Source of the DNA: Kluyvera sp040932435
GTDB lineage: Bacteria > Pseudomonadota > Gammaproteobacteria > Enterobacterales > Enterobacteriaceae
Direction of reading: 5' to 3'
NCBI RefSeq assembly: GCF_040932435.1
Contig: NZ_JBFQGA010000002.1
Coordinates: 62,001 to 126,000, forward strand
Length of the DNA: 64,000 nucleotides
Below, piece after piece: positions 1 through 7,633 of the stretch (position 1 is its first letter; each line of letters begins with the position of its first letter). The notes beneath the pieces were generated by a model that was given only the letters and a program-made list of their open reading frames with translations, did no database searches and was not told where the DNA came from. A program made the translations under genes and the position numbers.

Positions 1-32
1 AAAAATATCACCGCATACTATGAAAGCCGCAA

Positions 33-935
33 CTATCCGCCGATTTTCAGGCAAAAGCCGGGATGTGCCTGACGTTCGATCCATTCGATCATTTTTCCCG
101 CGATATCAATTCCGGTGGTGGTTTCCACTCCTTCGAGACCCGGCGAGGCGTTGACTTCCATCACCAACGGGCCGCGATTGGCACGCAAGATATCGACTCC
201 GGCGACGTCAAGGCCGAGCGTTTGCGCCGCTTTCACCGCGATATCACGTTCGGCGAGAGTGATATTCGCCACCACCGCCACGCCACCGCGATGCAGGTTC
301 GAACGAAAATCGCCCTCTTTCGCCCGCCGCTCGATGGCAGCGACCACTTCATTACCGACCACGAAGCAGCGAATATCGCGCCCTTTAGCCTCTTTAATAT
401 ATTCCTGAACCAGGATGTGCGCATTGAGGCCACGGAACGCATCGACCACGCTTTCCGCCGCTTGCCGCGTTTCGGCCAGTACGACGCCGATGCCCTGCGT
501 GCCTTCCACCAGCTTCACCACCAGCGGCGCACCGCCGACCATATCAATCAGGTCGCTGGTATCGTCCGGCGAATGAGCGATACCGGTGACCGGTAAATCT
601 ATCCCCTGGCGCGCCAAAAGCTGTAGAGAACGCAGCTTATCGCGGGCGCGGGTTATCGCCACCGACTCGTTCAACGGGTAGCTACCCAGCATTTCAAACT
701 GACGCAACGCCGCCATCCCGTAGTAGGTAATCGCCGAGCCGATTCTTGGGATCACCGCGTCATAATGCGGCAGTTGCTGTCCCTTATAGTGAATCGACGA
801 AGCCGACGGGTTAATGTTCATGTAGCAAGAAAGCGGGTCGAGTACTTCAATAATATGGCCCCGACGCTTGGCTGCCTCGCGCAGACGTTTGCACGAATAG
901 AGCGTTCCATCCCGGGACAAAATGGCAATTTTCAC
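33..935 (-). CDS. rimK: RimK, ribosomal protein S6 glutamate ligase
   Basis: This 300-residue protein matches E. coli RimK in length and almost throughout. RimK is an ATP-grasp ligase that adds glutamate residues to the C-terminus of ribosomal protein S6 and can make poly-alpha-glutamate. The ATP-grasp core is visible: the VVKLVEGTQGIGV nucleotide loop near residue 140, the RDIRCFVVG strand near 187, and the metal-binding VMEVNASPGLEG segment near 260. The start is GTG at 935, preceded by GGAGAGG on the minus strand. It lies 40 bases downstream of nfsA in the same direction, as in the ybjC-nfsA-rimK operon of E. coli. The stop is TAG at 33-35, so the gene is complete. Confidence 0.97.
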   Translation of the reverse strand: MKIAILSRDGTLYSCKRLREAAKRRGHIIEVLDPLSCYMNINPSASSIHYKGQQLPHYDAVIPRIGSAITYYGMAALRQFEMLGSYPLNESVAITRARDKLRSLQLLARQGIDLPVTGIAHSPDDTSDLIDMVGGAPLVVKLVEGTQGIGVVLAETRQAAESVVDAFRGLNAHILVQEYIKEAKGRDIRCFVVGNEVVAAIERRAKEGDFRSNLHRGGVAVVANITLAERDIAVKAAQTLGLDVAGVDILRANRGPLVMEVNASPGLEGVETTTGIDIAGKMIEWIERQAHPGFCLKIGG

Positions 936-975
936 CCTTTACCTCTCCAGAAAAACAGCAAAAAGTCGGCGCCCC

Positions 976-1698
976 TTAGCGCGTCGCCCAACCTTGCTGA
1001 TGCAAATAATCCAGAATAAACGGCCGATTTTCTTTAATAAGCGTACGACGAATATGGTCGCTCCAGGTATCTCGACGCGCGTTGGTACTACGCGACAGAT
1101 AATATTGCGCCAGCTCCTCGTCGTAGCGTTCCAGTTCAACCTTATCCAGCGGCTGGTAGCGGTTTTCATGCACCAGCAGAGTCGCTGGCAGACGCGGCTT
1201 GAGATCCGGCTGGCTGGCAGGCCAGCCAAGGCACAGACCAAACAGCGGCAGCACGTGTTTTGGCAATCCGAGAAGTTCGGTGACCGACTGGATGTGGTTA
1301 CGCAGGCCGCCAATGTAGACGCCGCCAAGTCCTAGTGATTCGGCGGCCGTCAGCGCATTTTGCGCCATCAGTGAAGTATCGACCACGCCGAGCAATAGCT
1401 GCTCGGCTAGCCCCAACTGCGCATCCGGGCAGATTTGCAGATGGCGATTGAAATCTGCGCAGAACACCCAGAACTCCGCCGCCTGTGCCACATGGGCCTG
1501 CCCGCCGGTCAGCTCAACCAGTTGAGCGCGCATGTCACTATCGGTGATACGGATGATTGAGGTGCACTGCAAAAAGCTGGAGCTTGATGTAGCCTGCGCG
1601 CTGGCAATAATCGCGTTGCGCTGGTCATCAGTAATCGGTTCGCCGGTAAACTGGCGGATGGAGCGATGGTTGAGCAGTACCTCAATGGTCGGTGTCAT
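976..1698 (-). CDS. nfsA: NfsA, oxygen-insensitive NADPH nitroreductase
   Basis: At 240 residues it has the length of E. coli NfsA, the major FMN-dependent nitroreductase that reduces nitroaromatics and nitrofurans with NADPH by two-electron steps. The N-terminal LLNHRSIRQF motif is the FMN-phosphate-binding signature of the family, and the GLGGVYIGGLRN segment is the conserved central region. The C-terminal RXXR-rich tail carries the NADPH-binding basic residues. Its start overlaps the 3' end of ybjC by 17 bases, so the two are translationally close. In E. coli the operon responds to SoxS/MarA; I could not identify a convincing marbox here. Confidence 0.97.
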   Translation of the reverse strand: MTPTIEVLLNHRSIRQFTGEPITDDQRNAIIASAQATSSSSFLQCTSIIRITDSDMRAQLVELTGGQAHVAQAAEFWVFCADFNRHLQICPDAQLGLAEQLLLGVVDTSLMAQNALTAAESLGLGGVYIGGLRNHIQSVTELLGLPKHVLPLFGLCLGWPASQPDLKPRLPATLLVHENRYQPLDKVELERYDEELAQYYLSRSTNARRDTWSDHIRRTLIKENRPFILDYLHQQGWATR

Positions 1699-1960
1699 CT
1701 TTTTTTTCCTTATCTCGCGGCGGTTTAGAGTTCATCAGTTGCGGAGCCGCAGCGCGGGCAATCCCCCAGAAAAGCACCCCTGCCGCGGGCAGCATTAGCG
1801 CAATGCCAACGAAGATCATCACCACCGCCGCCAGCTGGCTGGAAAAGGGGTCCGGCAAGGTCACGTACTGATTGAGCGACAACCACGCCGCTGCCAGCAT
1901 AACCATGCCAATAGCTTCCAGTACTAACACGCTTTTCGGAAGTGCTCCGAGCGAACGCAT
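1682..1960 (-). CDS. ybjC: YbjC, small inner-membrane protein
   Basis: The 92-residue product corresponds to E. coli YbjC (95 residues), a small DUF1418 membrane protein of unknown function that heads the nfsA operon. I chose the start at 1960 rather than an upstream ATG at 2023 because CAGGAGGAG lies just upstream on the minus strand and because MRSLGALPKSVLVLE aligns with the E. coli N-terminus. Two hydrophobic segments (about residues 10-28 and 45-68) are visible, followed by a charged C-terminal tail KPPRDKEKKDD. It overlaps nfsA by 17 bases. Confidence 0.9.
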   Translation of the reverse strand: MRSLGALPKSVLVLEAIGMVMLAAAWLSLNQYVTLPDPFSSQLAAVVMIFVGIALMLPAAGVLFWGIARAAAPQLMNSKPPRDKEKKDDTDH

Positions 1961-2170
1961 GCTTCTCCTCCTGTGAACCGATACCGTATTTTCTTCAGTC
2001 ATTGACGACGAGTATAACGGCATGTCCGCGAAAAATATTTAACCAAACATAGTCTGAATGAATCGGAACAAGAGGGAAAACCTTCTTTCCCCCTCTCCTC
2101 CCGCGCGGCATCATAGGACCCATTAGCCAACTGGCACATTGAATATTCCGCTCGTTTAAGGAGAGACATT

Positions 2171-2434
2171 ATGTTTACCGTTATTTTTGGTCGTCCTGGT
2201 TGCCCTTACTGTGTTCGTGCAAAAGAGCTGGCGGAGAAACTGACTCAAGAACGTGACGACTTCAATTACCGTTACGTCGACATTCACGCAGAAGGCATCA
2301 GCAAAGCTGACTTAGAAAAAACGGTGGGTAAGCCGGTTGAGACCGTGCCACAGATTTTTGTCGATCAGCAGCACATCGGTGGGTGCACAGATTTTGAAGC
2401 TTGGGCGAAAGAAAACCTCGGCCTGTTCGCGTAA
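2171..2434 (+). CDS. grxA: GrxA, glutaredoxin 1
   Basis: This is an 87-residue glutaredoxin with the redox motif CPYC at residues 11-14. The TVPQIFVD segment carries the conserved cis-proline, and GG-CTDFEAW the glutathione-binding region. E. coli GrxA has 85 residues and reduces ribonucleotide reductase, PAPS reductase and OxyR disulfides using glutathione. The start at 2171 is preceded by AAGGAGAG. The gene is transcribed away from the ybjC-nfsA-rimK operon and is followed at once by a strong intrinsic terminator. Expression in E. coli is OxyR-dependent; I did not find an unambiguous OxyR site. Confidence 0.97.
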   Translation: MFTVIFGRPGCPYCVRAKELAEKLTQERDDFNYRYVDIHAEGISKADLEKTVGKPVETVPQIFVDQQHIGGCTDFEAWAKENLGLFA

Positions 2435-2446
2435 TACTGACTCCAG

Positions 2447-2470
2447 CGCCCGCTTCACAGCGGGCGTTTT
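2447..2470 (+). terminator. Intrinsic terminator of grxA
   Basis: A 7-bp GC stem CGCCCGC / GCGGGCG (2447-2453 and 2460-2466) with a six-base loop is followed by TTTT. It lies 12 bases after the grxA stop. The convergent ybjM reading frame ends inside it (stop at 2455-2457). Confidence 0.85.
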
Positions 2471-2841
2471 CCTTCCCGACGTTTATCACTCAGCATCGAA
2501 CTGACGAACAAAAAGCACAGCGCACCCAGCGCACACCAAAAAATCGCGCTAAAGAGCCAAGCCATTTCCTGCCACAGTGAACGGTCACTAATAAAGAAAA
2601 CGCGGGTCAGCACCAAGCACAGCGGCGCGGCCAGAACAGCACCCAGCAGCGGACGCAGCACTCGACGGCGCGAAGAAATAAAGCTTGAAACCATCCCAGG
2701 AATAAGAAAAAAAAGCAGACCCAGTTCAGGTGCGCCAGACGCGCGAAAAGCGCCTTTCACATGCAGCACCAGTGAACAAAAGACCACTATAAATAATATA
2801 AAGCAGCAAATTACGCCTGCCCAACCGCGTTCATTTTTCAC
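2455..2841 (-). CDS. ybjM: YbjM, inner-membrane protein of unknown function
   Basis: The product has 128 residues (E. coli YbjM 125) and four predicted membrane helices, at about residues 8-28, 38-58, 64-82 and 92-115, ending in a basic tail DKRREGKRP. No catalytic motif is visible and the function is unknown in E. coli too. The start is GTG at 2841, with AGGAG six bases upstream on the minus strand. Its stop codon sits within the grxA terminator hairpin, so the two convergent genes share their 3' boundary. Confidence 0.85.
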   Translation of the reverse strand: MKNERGWAGVICCFILFIVVFCSLVLHVKGAFRASGAPELGLLFFLIPGMVSSFISSRRRVLRPLLGAVLAAPLCLVLTRVFFISDRSLWQEMAWLFSAIFWCALGALCFLFVSSMLSDKRREGKRPL

Positions 2842-2974
2842 ACGCTTCTCCTGAAAAAATCTCTATCAAAATCCAGACCTCGTCCTTACGGACGCCCAGT
2901 CAGATAAAGTCACTGGCTTTCCTTGCCAAAACACTTCTGCGCTAAAAGCGATTGTTGCTAGCCGTAGCTGTCAG

Positions 2975-2994
2975 GAACGATTAAACTATCGTTC
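2975..2994. promoter_or_regulatory. Inverted repeat upstream of ybjL
   Basis: A perfect 7-bp inverted repeat, GAACGAT-taaact-ATCGTTC, lies 122 bases before the ybjL GTG in an otherwise unassigned 275-base gap. It could be an operator or part of a leader hairpin. No regulator can be assigned from sequence alone. Confidence 0.3.
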
Positions 2995-3115
2995 GCTATT
3001 TTCTGGTTATTATTCGGGTTCAGGATAGCAGCACGCAAGCCATAGCCCGTGGTCAACAGTAGATCAAATAGCCATTCCTTTCAACACGTTACTGGTAAAA
3101 AATAAGTTAGACTCC

Positions 3116-4804
3116 GTGAATATAAACGTCGCAGATTTGTTAAACGGGAATTACATCCTGTTATTATTCGTGGTATTAGCGCTGGGGCTTTGTCTTGGCA
3201 AATTACGCCTAGGCTCAATCCAACTTGGTAATTCCATTGGCGTTTTAGTGGTCTCTCTCTTATTAGGGCAGCAACACTTCAGTATTAACACTGATGCGCT
3301 TAACCTCGGTTTTATGTTGTTTATTTTCTGCGTTGGCGTAGAAGCAGGACCCAACTTTTTTTCTATTTTCTTCCGCGACGGCAAAAATTATCTGATGCTC
3401 GGTCTGGTAATGGTTGGCAGCGCGCTGCTCATTGCTCTAGGACTCGGTAAGCTATTTGGCTGGGATATCGGCCTGACGGCCGGGCTACTGGCAGGCTCCA
3501 TGACCTCCACACCGGTGTTGGTAGGTGCTGGTGATACGCTACGGCATTCCGGCATGGAACCGGGCCTGTTGGCGCAAGCGCAGGACAATCTGAGCCTCGG
3601 CTACGCGTTAACCTATCTGATTGGTTTGGTCAGCCTGATTGTCGCCGCACGCTATATGCCGAAATTCCAACATCAGGACCTGCAGACCAGCGCCCAGCAA
3701 ATCGCTCGCGAGCGCGGCCTAGATACTGATACCAATCGTAAAGTCTATCTACCGGTTATCCGCGCCTATCGCGTTGGCCCGGAGTTGGTTGCCTGGGCCG
3801 ACGGTAAAAACCTGCGCGAGCTGGGCATTTATCGGCAGACCGGCTGCTATATCGAACGTATCCGCCGCAACGGCATCCTCGCCAATCCTGACGGCGATGC
3901 GGTGCTGCAAATGGGCGACGAGATTTCGCTGGTAGGTTACCCGGACGCACACGCGCGCCTCGATCCAAGCTTCCGTAACGGTAAAGAGGTGTTCGATCGC
4001 GATCTGCTGGACATGCGTATTGTGACCGAAGAGATTGTGGTCAAAAACCATAATGTCGTTGGCCGCCGACTGGCGCAGTTAAAGCTGACCGACCACGGTT
4101 GTTTCCTTAACCGGGTGATCCGCAGCCAGATTGAGATGCCGATTGACGACAATATCGTGCTCAATAAAGGCGATGTGCTGCAGGTAAGCGGCGACGCGCG
4201 CCGTGTGAAAACCGTCGCCGACCGCATTGGCTTCGTTTCCATTCATAGTCAGGTCACCGATCTACTTGCCTTCTGCTCCTTCTTTATCGTGGGTCTGATG
4301 ATTGGCATGATCACCTTCCAGTTCAGCAGCTTTAACTTCGGCATCGGTAACGCCGCAGGTCTGCTGTTCGCCGGCATTATGCTGGGTTTCCTGCGAGCCA
4401 ACCACCCAACGTTCGGCTACATCCCGCAGGGTGCGCTGAATATGGTGAAAGAGTTTGGCCTGATGGTCTTTATGGCCGGCGTAGGCCTTAGCGCGGGTAG
4501 CGGCATCAGTAACGGCCTTGGCGTCGTAGGCGGACAAATGCTGGTCGCCGGGCTGTTCGTTAGTTTGATCCCGGTGGTCATCTGCTTCTTGTTTGGCGCC
4601 TACATCCTGCGCATGAACCGCGCGCTGCTGTTTGGGGCGATTATGGGCGCACGAACCTGCGCGCCGGCAATGGAAATTATCAGCGATACTGCACGCAGCA
4701 ACATTCCCGCACTTGGCTACGCGGGCACCTACGCCATCGCTAACGTGTTGTTAACACTGGCTGGTACGCTGATTATCATCATCTGGCCTGGGATCGGCGG
4801 CTAG
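3116..4804 (+). CDS. ybjL: YbjL, AAE-family putative transporter
   Basis: This 562-residue protein is close to E. coli YbjL (561). It belongs to the aspartate-alanine exchanger (AAE) transporter family, with about ten membrane helices split into two halves by two TrkA-C (RCK_C) domains at about residues 205-290 and 295-380. Each half carries the family repeat, seen in GLTAGLLAGSMTSTPVL and GAIMGARTCAPAMEII. The transported substrate is not established for YbjL. The start is GTG at 3116; an in-frame ATG is absent nearby and the N-terminus MNINVADLLNG aligns with E. coli. It is followed by rybB. Confidence 0.95.
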   Translation: MNINVADLLNGNYILLLFVVLALGLCLGKLRLGSIQLGNSIGVLVVSLLLGQQHFSINTDALNLGFMLFIFCVGVEAGPNFFSIFFRDGKNYLMLGLVMVGSALLIALGLGKLFGWDIGLTAGLLAGSMTSTPVLVGAGDTLRHSGMEPGLLAQAQDNLSLGYALTYLIGLVSLIVAARYMPKFQHQDLQTSAQQIARERGLDTDTNRKVYLPVIRAYRVGPELVAWADGKNLRELGIYRQTGCYIERIRRNGILANPDGDAVLQMGDEISLVGYPDAHARLDPSFRNGKEVFDRDLLDMRIVTEEIVVKNHNVVGRRLAQLKLTDHGCFLNRVIRSQIEMPIDDNIVLNKGDVLQVSGDARRVKTVADRIGFVSIHSQVTDLLAFCSFFIVGLMIGMITFQFSSFNFGIGNAAGLLFAGIMLGFLRANHPTFGYIPQGALNMVKEFGLMVFMAGVGLSAGSGISNGLGVVGGQMLVAGLFVSLIPVVICFLFGAYILRMNRALLFGAIMGARTCAPAMEIISDTARSNIPALGYAGTYAIANVLLTLAGTLIIIIWPGIGG

Positions 4805-4853
4805 CCTTTATCGGGAAAAAACAAAGAAAAGAAAATTATTTTTGCGCAACGCC

Positions 4854-4880
4854 GAACTTTTCATCCAAGCGCAAGTCTTA
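4854..4880 (+). promoter_or_regulatory. Sigma-E promoter of rybB
   Basis: GAACTT at 4854-4859 and TCTTA at 4876-4880 are separated by 16 bases. This is the spacing and composition of an RpoE promoter (GGAACTT-N16-TCnnA type). The predicted start point lies 6-7 bases further on, exactly at the first base of RybB. Known biology agrees: RybB is a sigma-E-dependent sRNA. Confidence 0.85.
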
Positions 4881-4886
4881 ATTAGT

Positions 4887-4967
4887 GCCACTGCTTTTCT
4901 TTGATGTCCCCATTTTGTGGAGCCCATCAACCCCGCCATCTTTGGTTCAAGGTTGATGGGTTTTTTG
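4887..4967 (+). ncRNA. rybB: RybB, Hfq-dependent small regulatory RNA
   Basis: From memory of the E. coli RNA, the 81-base sequence is almost identical: a 5' seed beginning GCCACTGCTTTTCTTTGATG, a short CCCCATTTTGTGG hairpin, and a terminator with arms CCCATCAACC (4923-4932) and GGTTGATGGG (4951-4960) followed by TTTTTTG. RybB is made when sigma-E senses envelope stress and uses its extreme 5' end to silence outer-membrane protein mRNAs. A matching sigma-E promoter sits directly upstream. The differences from E. coli fall in the terminator loop, where they are neutral. It occupies its E. coli position between ybjL and rcdA. Confidence 0.96.
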
Positions 4968-5075
4968 TTGCTTGAATTTCGTAGCCTTTAAAACCAGCCA
5001 GTTATGAAACTGCTTTGATGTAGGCGGCGACAGAATGGCAACAGCGCTTTCGGCATGCAGCCATAAGTCTCTGTT

Positions 5076-5330
5076 TTATGCCGTTTCAATCGCGTACAAC
5101 AATTCAACCAAATCAACCGCACCAACATCATCCCAGCGTAAATAACTCGCTAAGGAACTTGTTCCTGAATCTCTGCCTAAAACTAGCTGACAGACAGCTT
5201 GGTGATCACCCGAAGCGGAAACCCACACAGCCCCGCCCTGTTGGCAAAAGTAAGTTGAGCCTTTCAAACCATCTCGCTGGATACGTTTCTTCCAAGTATC
5301 TACCTGCTGTGTCGTTACTCTTAAACTCAT
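5076..5330 (-). CDS. Hypothetical protein, 84 residues
   Basis: I do not recognise this protein. The reading frame starts at ATG 5330 with AGGGGG five bases upstream on the minus strand; an upstream in-frame ATG at 5351 lacks a site. The product begins MSLRVTTQQVDTWKKRIQRD and has an amphipathic N-terminal helix, two cysteines (about residues 28 and 47) and an acidic leucine-rich C-terminus. It has no signal peptide or membrane segment. It is divergent from the GIY-YIG gene with 78 bases between starts, and may be functionally linked or merely neighbouring cargo. It lies just downstream of rybB in an accessory patch. Confidence 0.55.
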   Translation of the reverse strand: MSLRVTTQQVDTWKKRIQRDGLKGSTYFCQQGGAVWVSASGDHQAVCQLVLGRDSGTSSLASYLRWDDVGAVDLVELLYAIETA

Positions 5331-5408
5331 TATTCCCCCTATGTAAATCAAGCATTCCCATATGATTATCTAATAAGCTATCAGGATAAATCAGTGTGGA
5401 GAATATGA

Positions 5409-6035
5409 GTGTTTAATTTTTATCCTGACAAAACATTCAGCAGAGCAGAAATCATGTGTCATCCAACACCTGTCCCTGCTGTGAATGGCATCTATTTCTG
5501 GTGGTTTAAAGAGATTCCCCCGGGTGTTCCAATTGAGGGTTGCATTACCCAAGATGGGTACACGTTGCTCTATGTCGGTATTTCGCCCGACAAAAAAAGC
5601 AAACCTAATAGCCGCGCCAACCTTCGGCAGCGCATCAAAACCCACTATAGCGGCAACGCCGAAGGCTCAACACTCAGACGCACGCTGGGAGTATTGCTTT
5701 CGACGACAAGTAATTTCCCGCTCCGTCGGGTTGGCTCAGGCAAGAGAACGACATTTACTCATCCTGGAGAGCAATGGCTGGATCAGTGGATGGATAAGAA
5801 TACCAGGGTTTATTGGATCACAGATGAAGAACCCTGGGTACTGGAAGAATCGTTGATTTCCAGCATTTCGCTGCCATTGAACCTTCAGGGAAACAACCAC
5901 TCCTTTAAACCCATACTGTCAGCAATGCGCAGCAAAGCCATGGCTGAAGCTAAAGTACTGGAGATCGCAGATGAAACAGGATTTAGCAGGAGTGCTGTTG
6001 CAGAAATGATAAAACAAGCTGTAGTAGTGGACTGA
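5409..6035 (+). CDS. GIY-YIG nuclease-like protein
   Basis: The 208-residue product has the hallmarks of a GIY-YIG fold: NGIYFWW at 26-32, LLYVGISP at 53-60 (YVG in place of YIG), an arginine-bearing helix NLRQRIKTHY at 71-80, and a late glutamate (E146/E147) followed by an asparagine in PLNLQGNNH. These match, in order, the Tyr, Tyr, Arg, Glu and Asn of the active site. The C-terminal 30 residues (EIADETGFSRSAVAEMIKQ) look like a helix-turn-helix. The start is GTG 5409 with GGAGA six bases upstream; ATG 5453 is an alternative. Family members range from repair to mobile-element enzymes, so the role is unknown. Confidence 0.75.
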   Translation: MFNFYPDKTFSRAEIMCHPTPVPAVNGIYFWWFKEIPPGVPIEGCITQDGYTLLYVGISPDKKSKPNSRANLRQRIKTHYSGNAEGSTLRRTLGVLLSTTSNFPLRRVGSGKRTTFTHPGEQWLDQWMDKNTRVYWITDEEPWVLEESLISSISLPLNLQGNNHSFKPILSAMRSKAMAEAKVLEIADETGFSRSAVAEMIKQAVVVD

Positions 6036-6093
6036 ACCGTATGTAAAATCCGCCGCCTTGTAAAATAGTTCTTACATCAGAGGCGGACCAAAA

Positions 6094-6306
6094 TCAGTAA
6101 GCAAATTGTTCCTGCATACCTTTAGGATGAGGCGGTGCTGCGCTGATTTTTTGCAGGCGGCATACGGAGCGAATAAAAGTTTCATGCGTTCCGAAGGGGT
6201 GCCCACATTCGATGTTTATGCACTGGTTGCAACGCTCTTTGGTTTCTTTGGAAACCAAAGAGCTACTACGGGTATCGTTGCATACAGCCCCATTTACTTC
6301 AGGCAA
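6094..6306 (-). pseudogene. Decayed P2-type ogr/delta late activator
   Basis: The frame reads TRSSSLVSKETKER, then CNQCINIEC, then FGTHETFIRSVC, and ends in a PHPKG tail. This is the plan of the Ogr/Delta zinc-finger activators of P2 and P4 phages, whose core is TSRY...TKERYxQCxNxxCxxxFxTxES. The second metal pair C29-x4-C34 remains. The N-terminal CPxC pair and a proper start are missing (only TTG 6306 opens the frame), and the usual tyrosine after KER is cysteine. The 5' part overlaps the end of the fidL-like gene. It is best read as the residue of a P2-like prophage or satellite, since ogr lies next to the attachment site in such phages. Confidence 0.6.
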
Positions 6307-6776
6307 ATAAATACAGGAGAAAAAACATTACCTATCAATAAGGCATTATCAGCAATGTGGTGCATTTCAAGCCGTCTTGGCCCGGAAGATAAATCAAAAA
6401 TAAGATGATTGAAGTCTTCATCTTTTAGGGTGTCGTTGATATTTTTCTTGATATCGAAATTCGATATTTGGAAATAGTTATTGCTTTCAACTTTCACATC
6501 AAAATAGTTAATTCGCAATAATTTAGCGACATCTTTGTCTTCTTTGCTCAATGTACCGGAGTAAGCGAGCAAGCCGCGGTGATCATTCATAAAGGCTAAC
6601 TTAACCGTACCAGAGAAAGAATAATCATCCCGTAATAGGAAATGAACATTTCCAGAGCAGGTAAAGCTGGATTCACTTTCTTTCTCAGATTGCACGTACC
6701 AGTAGAAGACTGCGAAAAGTGCCGCCAGAAACACAATGAGTAAAAACCCAGCCAATATCTTAATTTTTGTTTTCAT
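6294..6776 (-). CDS. FidL-like membrane-anchored protein
   Basis: The 160-residue product has a short cytoplasmic start (MKTKIK), one membrane segment at about residues 7-27, and a periplasmic domain of about 130 residues with cysteines near each end. It follows a ToxR/MarT-type regulator with a 17-base overlap. This arrangement matches the marT-fidL pair of Salmonella SPI-3, and the length and topology fit the FidL-like family. By analogy with ToxS-type partners it may stabilise or gate the regulator, but that is inference. The segment is clearly AT-rich compared with the flanking backbone, suggesting transfer. Confidence 0.65.
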   Translation of the reverse strand: MKTKIKILAGFLLIVFLAALFAVFYWYVQSEKESESSFTCSGNVHFLLRDDYSFSGTVKLAFMNDHRGLLAYSGTLSKEDKDVAKLLRINYFDVKVESNNYFQISNFDIKKNINDTLKDEDFNHLIFDLSSGPRRLEMHHIADNALLIGNVFSPVFICLK

Positions 6777-7494
6777 ATACAGAGATACAGTTCGTTAGGT
6801 TAGAATTTTCACGCGAGCACTGAGCAACGAAAAAACGTCCGCCCTTTGACTTTGAGAAGACGTTTTCTACCGAAGTTAGATAAAAAAACCCGGGTTCACA
6901 GGTGGTTGGCAGCATCCCATTGCGCTGAAGTCCTTTTATCTCATTGATTATAATTTCTTTCCCTGACTCTAAACCATTGCCCAGTGTATATACACTGCAA
7001 CCGTTTAGTTCCGTCAGCACATGCATATTGCTAATTTTTTCTTCGTTGAAATTTATCCATAAAGATAAAAACAAGCCTAAAAAAATAATAGCCAAGGTTG
7101 CTAAAACAATATTTCTGCTTTTGCTAATTCTGCCAAGAACTGTCACACCATTATTGTCAGATGGGGGTAACGATACCATATTGCTGGGGATACAGAAGCC
7201 CACTTTAGGAATGGTGATAATAATATTTGCGTCGCAGCCAATATCAACCAATGTTTTTCTGAGTATTGATATATACTGGTTTAGTGAGTTTCCCGATGGA
7301 TGAATTTTATATTTTTCCCATAAAGCATCCATCAGCGCTTCACGGCTCATATCATGGCCGTGATTTTCTAATAAAACATGAAATATTTTACTCGCCGTGA
7401 TCGTAAGCGTAATTTCAGTCTCAGGGGTATTGATTACACTCAAAACATCGTTGTCTGAGTCATAGCTAAACTTAGCATTTAATACGTATTTCAT
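6760..7494 (-). CDS. ToxR/CadC/MarT-like membrane-bound regulator
   Basis: This 244-residue protein has an N-terminal OmpR-type winged helix (about residues 25-103; the ALMDALWEKY helix and SLNQYISILRKTL recognition region are typical). A linker, one membrane segment at about 128-148, and a periplasmic domain of about 95 residues with cysteines at about 163, 196 and 232 follow. That is the architecture of ToxR, CadC and Salmonella MarT, which sense periplasmic signals and bind DNA from the membrane. The paired downstream fidL-like gene supports a MarT-type system. The target promoter is not evident. The ribosome site is weak (AGGGA directly before the ATG), and the gene is AT-rich. Confidence 0.75.
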   Translation of the reverse strand: MKYVLNAKFSYDSDNDVLSVINTPETEITLTITASKIFHVLLENHGHDMSREALMDALWEKYKIHPSGNSLNQYISILRKTLVDIGCDANIIITIPKVGFCIPSNMVSLPPSDNNGVTVLGRISKSRNIVLATLAIIFLGLFLSLWINFNEEKISNMHVLTELNGCSVYTLGNGLESGKEIIINEIKGLQRNGMLPTTCEPGFFYLTSVENVFSKSKGGRFFVAQCSRENSNLTNCISVYENKN

Positions 7495-7633
7495 TCCCTA
7501 AGCTCTATAAAATATTGGGCATTTAATTTAAAATTTCCAGCCTTTCTGATTATAGCATAACTCTAACTAATCATTACCCCAAATGAGAATGATGACGCTA
7601 GCCACAATAAGGGTTAACTAGGCGTATACGCTT

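Noticed and set aside
2105..2130. A marbox/soxbox in the ybjC-grxA gap
   Set aside because: Only a partial match (GTGCC...TTGGCTAAT on the minus strand); the GCAC half is not correct, so I do not claim it.
6234..6263. A 13-bp perfect hairpin GCTCTTTGGTTTC / GAAACCAAAGAGC taken as a terminator or operator
   Set aside because: It has no T-run, and it coincides with the codons of the SSLVSKETKER segment of the ogr remnant, so the symmetry is probably coding coincidence.
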